Assembly: GCA_033063855.1 (NCBI GenBank)
Contig: CP093830.1
Coordinates: forward strand, 1,550,854-1,614,853
Reading direction: 5' to 3'
Origin: Smittia aterrima
Lineage: Eukaryota > Arthropoda > Insecta > Diptera > Chironomidae
DNA: 64,000 bases
A model generated the notes under the pieces. It was given only the letters and a program-made list of their open reading frames with translations, searched no databases and was not told the DNA's origin. The translations under genes were made by a program, and so were the position numbers. Shown here piece after piece: positions 61,540 to 64,000 of the stretch (the stretch's first letter is position 1; every line of letters begins with the position of its first letter).

Positions 61540-61668
61540 ATGAGTTGGTGTGTGCTCTCGACAGCTTGTCTCATCGTGCTCGCTCTCTCTGTCTTCCTAC
61601 TTTGGTTCCATGCTTTCGTGAAGAGAAAATCGATAACCAGGGGAACAACGAATCTTCTTCATCCGTGA
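61540..61668 (+). CDS. Candidate 42-residue single-span membrane peptide (smORF)
   Basis: ATG 61540 to TGA 61666-61668. Residues 4-27 are hydrophobic (CVLSTACLIVLALSVFLLWF) and are followed by KRKS, a clear one-span topology with a basic cytosolic side. A pyrimidine-rich acceptor (TCTTTCGTCTTAG at about 61507-61519) precedes it, so it may lie in a second exon. A three-codon upstream ORF (ATG GCA TCA TGA) ends by overlapping its start codon. A second frame stays open across the same stretch, so the coding frame is uncertain. I recognise no family. Confidence 0.25.
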   Translation: MSWCVLSTACLIVLALSVFLLWFHAFVKRKSITRGTTNLLHP

Positions 61669-62269
61669 AGAGTTTCTCTCGAGTGTCTCATTGAAAAATA
61701 TTCTTCTCGGTTAGTGAGTTCTGTGAAAAGCTTTCTCTTCAACCTGTCATCCCTGGTGAATGATGAGAAAATATTGTTAAGCAAGATTCAGAGTTTCGTA
61801 ACATTTTTCATAGCAAAATGATGCGCGAAGAATTGCTTTTGTCGATAATATTTCAATGAATGCCCAATATTGACGAGCTCAGAAAGCTTTTATGAAGTAT
61901 TTGCAATATTCAAAGAATCTTAACCTTTGTCAACATTCAGTGTTTCTCGACTTTCTTTCCAAAATGTTTTAAAGTCCTGAAATTGTCTTTGTCTAAATTG
62001 TTTGTGTTGATAACTTTTCTCGTCAATATTTAGAAACCTGTGGCAATGCCCAGACGACTCGACAGAAATTTGACTCCAGTCAACTCGCAAAAATGTATTC
62101 AAACAAATATGATGATGGCAAAGACTTTAACCCTGAATTGTAACGCTTCATTTGCAATTTTCAGCAAATAAAATACACTCAAGCCTTTATCTACTCAACG
62201 AAAAATCGAAATGGCATGCTATCAGGTTGACAAACGACATTTGATAGCCTAGAAAATCAATGAATGAAA

Positions 62270-62587
62270 CTACAATATTGCATGAAACCGAAGGCGAATT
62301 GAATGTTTTCTGATAGATCCGGAATAGAAAGCCGTGAAGGGAAATGTTGTTTCGAGCTCCATGAAACCTAATGCGGCTGCTTGGTCGTAATGATGTAATT
62401 TTCGTTTCATACCGAAAGTAATGGAGTCAATAAATGTTGAGGCTGGTAGTGGAACATCAATGGGGGCTTGGAAGGGGTTCTTTTTTTGCGATTTATGTTT
62501 CGCTCTGTTGTCTCTTTCCACAAGCAGGGTCTTACAATATTTCGGTAGCGAGGGCGGAACGTAAATCCTCGAGGAAAAAACTTCCAT
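62270..62587 (-). CDS. Hypothetical 105-codon ORF
   Basis: A true ATG at 62587 opens a single uninterrupted 105-residue frame that is rich in Pro, Lys and Arg at the start. It lies in locally GC-richer sequence, divergent from the next gene. There is no recognised domain, signal peptide or membrane span. It is longer than most noise ORFs here but has no other support. Confidence 0.2.
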   Translation of the reverse strand: MEVFSSRIYVPPSLPKYCKTLLVERDNRAKHKSQKKNPFQAPIDVPLPASTFIDSITFGMKRKLHHYDQAAALGFMELETTFPFTAFYSGSIRKHSIRLRFHAIL

Positions 62588-62659
62588 CGCTCATGTAAAA
62601 TTGAAATTATGCTTCGCTATTCCAAAACTTTTTTTTTTTTGGTAACCGACTTTTCGTTT

Positions 62660-62690
62660 GCCATTCTCCGTTCAGTGCTCAGTGGATGCC
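62660..62690 (+). promoter_or_regulatory. Initiator-like or acceptor-like site before the last gene
   Basis: The sequence CGTTCAGTGCTCAGTGG holds two TCAGTG words, which resemble the arthropod initiator TCAGT, about 170 bases before ATG 62843. The first is also preceded by a pyrimidine tract and could instead be a splice acceptor (CCGTTCAG). Sequence alone does not decide. Confidence 0.3.
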
Positions 62691-62842
62691 AAAGGCAGTC
62701 GTTTTTCACTCAATCAAGCTCGCATTTCGCTTGATTAAATTTCATTATATGAATCACAAGTTTTTTTGGAACTTTTGCTGCTGCGTCTCGTCTTTCATCA
62801 ACGAGCAAAAAATTCTTTTTGAATTCTCGTGAGTGTTGTTGA

Positions 62843-64000
62843 ATGGATCCGATGGAAACGCTTCATATCGATGGACAATCGATTAAGTTTGTGGATCGAA
62901 AATTGTGGAAGCGAGATAGTTTCGATGGCAAGTTAAATTTTGATGGAAAAATGTTCTCGCCATCAACAAACGATGGGGGATCAGACCGAGAAAATCACCG
63001 CACAATTAGAAGAAAATGTCCCATCGAGATTGATTATCCTCGCAAGCGGAGAATTTTAAAACGCCCCAAGCGCTTTAAAACTTATTACAGCGATCGTGAG
63101 CCTCTCTCAATTCCACGCTTCTCATTTCCCAGGTGCCCTTTGTGATTAATGAGTAAATTTGTTCACGTGATGCTAAAGCAAAGCTTCGAAGCCATTCAAC
63201 GCTTTAAATTTTATTAATCAATTAAACCTTTTTCTGTCTTTCAGACTCGGCGAGCCTTTTCCCTTTCGCGGTCGACAAACAATCTGCAAGTACTACGCAA
63301 ATAATGAAATTCTAAACGAGCAACTTTTGGAAATTAAATCAGCTCAAACCGTTCAGGAGCTTGCAAAGCTTTTCAGTGATCAACTGCGACACAATCAAGG
63401 ATATGCAAAGAGCGCAAAATCCATTGAGCCCTATTACGATACAAAAGACGTTTTAAATCCTCTAAAGCCTTTTACAAGTGAAACGTGCCTTTGCACGAAA
63501 GATCTCTATCGATTAAATAACAATCGAGCGTCAAATGAACGACTTCTCCGCTCCCCGTCGCCATCTGCTTCGACATCGAGCACAATTAAAGGTTTAAAGC
63601 TAAAAACATCTATTGACAATTTTGTTCACTTGGCATCAGACTGTTATGACAAGTGCATAAACATTTACTTAGACAATCTCAATGATTGCAATCGTAAAGC
63701 TGAACTCATCAAATCGCCCTCGGGCTATGCAGGAAAGCGTTCATTGAAATCAAAGAAAATCAATGACTTGTCGCTAACCCATCAGATTCATAAGTTGAAT
63801 ATCAACTTGGACTCATTTCAGCGAGACGACCACTTTCACTTCCATCGTCGACAATCACCGTCATCGCCAAAACCTTGCAGTCAACAAGCTATGAGCTGTA
63901 ATGATAACAACAACAACAGCACTGATAACACAAATCAACTAAAGGATCCACCTCCGAAAATTATTTTAAGTGACCATTCGACCAATCAATCGATACAGGG
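62843..64000 (+). CDS. Unrecognised basic, low-complexity protein (5' part, runs off window)
   Basis: Exon 1 is 62843-63132 (ATG 62843, phase 2 donor AG|GTGCCC). Exon 2 starts at 63245 after TTTCTGTCTTTCAG and stays open to the window end, giving at least 348 residues. The N-terminal 100 residues include a basic cluster (RKRRILKRPKRFK) that could be a nuclear signal. After the junction come GEPFPFRGRQTICKYYANN, a short amphipathic stretch around ELAKLFSDQL, a Ser/Pro run (RSPSPSASTSS), a His/Arg patch and an Asn run. I recognise no domain and give no function. The long open exon, its matching phase and its good splice sites make it a real gene. Confidence 0.72.

Larger units (their letters stand above)
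55387..62842. other. 7.5 kb region with only weak gene candidates
   Basis: The region between the tetraspanin and the gene at 62843 shows no family similarity. Candidates listed separately are a 5'UTR-like exon, a small transmembrane ORF and a minus-strand ORF. An ORF at 59729-59944 begins with a signal-peptide-like sequence but has no convincing splice partner. Confidence 0.45.

Noticed and set aside
1..64000. CRISPR arrays, tRNA or rRNA genes, transposons or viral insertions
   Set aside because: I looked for regular spaced repeats, cloverleaf arms, long terminal or inverted repeats, and transposase or polymerase motifs and saw none. A computed search could still find degraded copies.

Overview
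The window is eukaryotic nuclear DNA, almost certainly from a small-genome insect, and I infer a nematoceran fly such as a midge. The evidence is AT-rich sequence with short GT-AG introns (often 50-70 bases), intergenic spacers of several kb, and gene families typical of Diptera. All gene models below were built by hand. I translated open frames, matched splice sites, checked that every junction keeps phase, and checked that each summed coding length is a multiple of three. There is no CRISPR array, rRNA, tRNA or recognisable transposon.

Layout. (1) 2959-8710 (minus) and 16816-22128 (plus) are two divergently transcribed ADAMTS metalloprotease genes, 8.1 kb apart. (2) 22562-23980 (minus) and 24674-26209 (plus) are a head-to-head pair of paralogous class A GPCRs with the same intron positions. 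(3) 26376-31361 (minus) is a type II membrane glycoside hydrolase family 31 protein of the MYORG type. It has three candidate alternative first coding exons and lacks the expected catalytic acids, so it is probably a pseudoenzyme. (4) 33283-34501 and 35135-36893 (both minus) are tandem paralogous lipases of the pancreatic lipase family. In both, the catalytic Asp sits on a microexon of 12 or 15 nt. (5) 36894-47776 is a 10.9 kb stretch without a gene I can support. (6) 47777-55386 (plus) is a CD151-like tetraspanin with an unusually long Asn/Ser/Lys-rich N-terminal tail and a 5.9 kb first coding intron. (7) 55387-62842 has only weak candidates: one possible 5'UTR exon, one 42-residue transmembrane smORF and one 105-codon ORF. 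(8) 62843 to the window end (plus) is the 5' part of an unrecognised basic, low-complexity protein.

How the genes relate. The two ADAMTS proteases, two receptors and two lipases look like local duplications; the third pair is tandem and the first two are inverted. ADAMTS proteases and a tetraspanin act at the cell surface or matrix, and the lipases are secreted. I see no evidence that the genes form one pathway. The most distinctive observations are the apparently dead GH31 protein with swappable cytoplasmic tails, the GC-AG intron that stays open in frame in one receptor, the tryptophan-less TM6 motif in both receptors, and the catalytic microexons.
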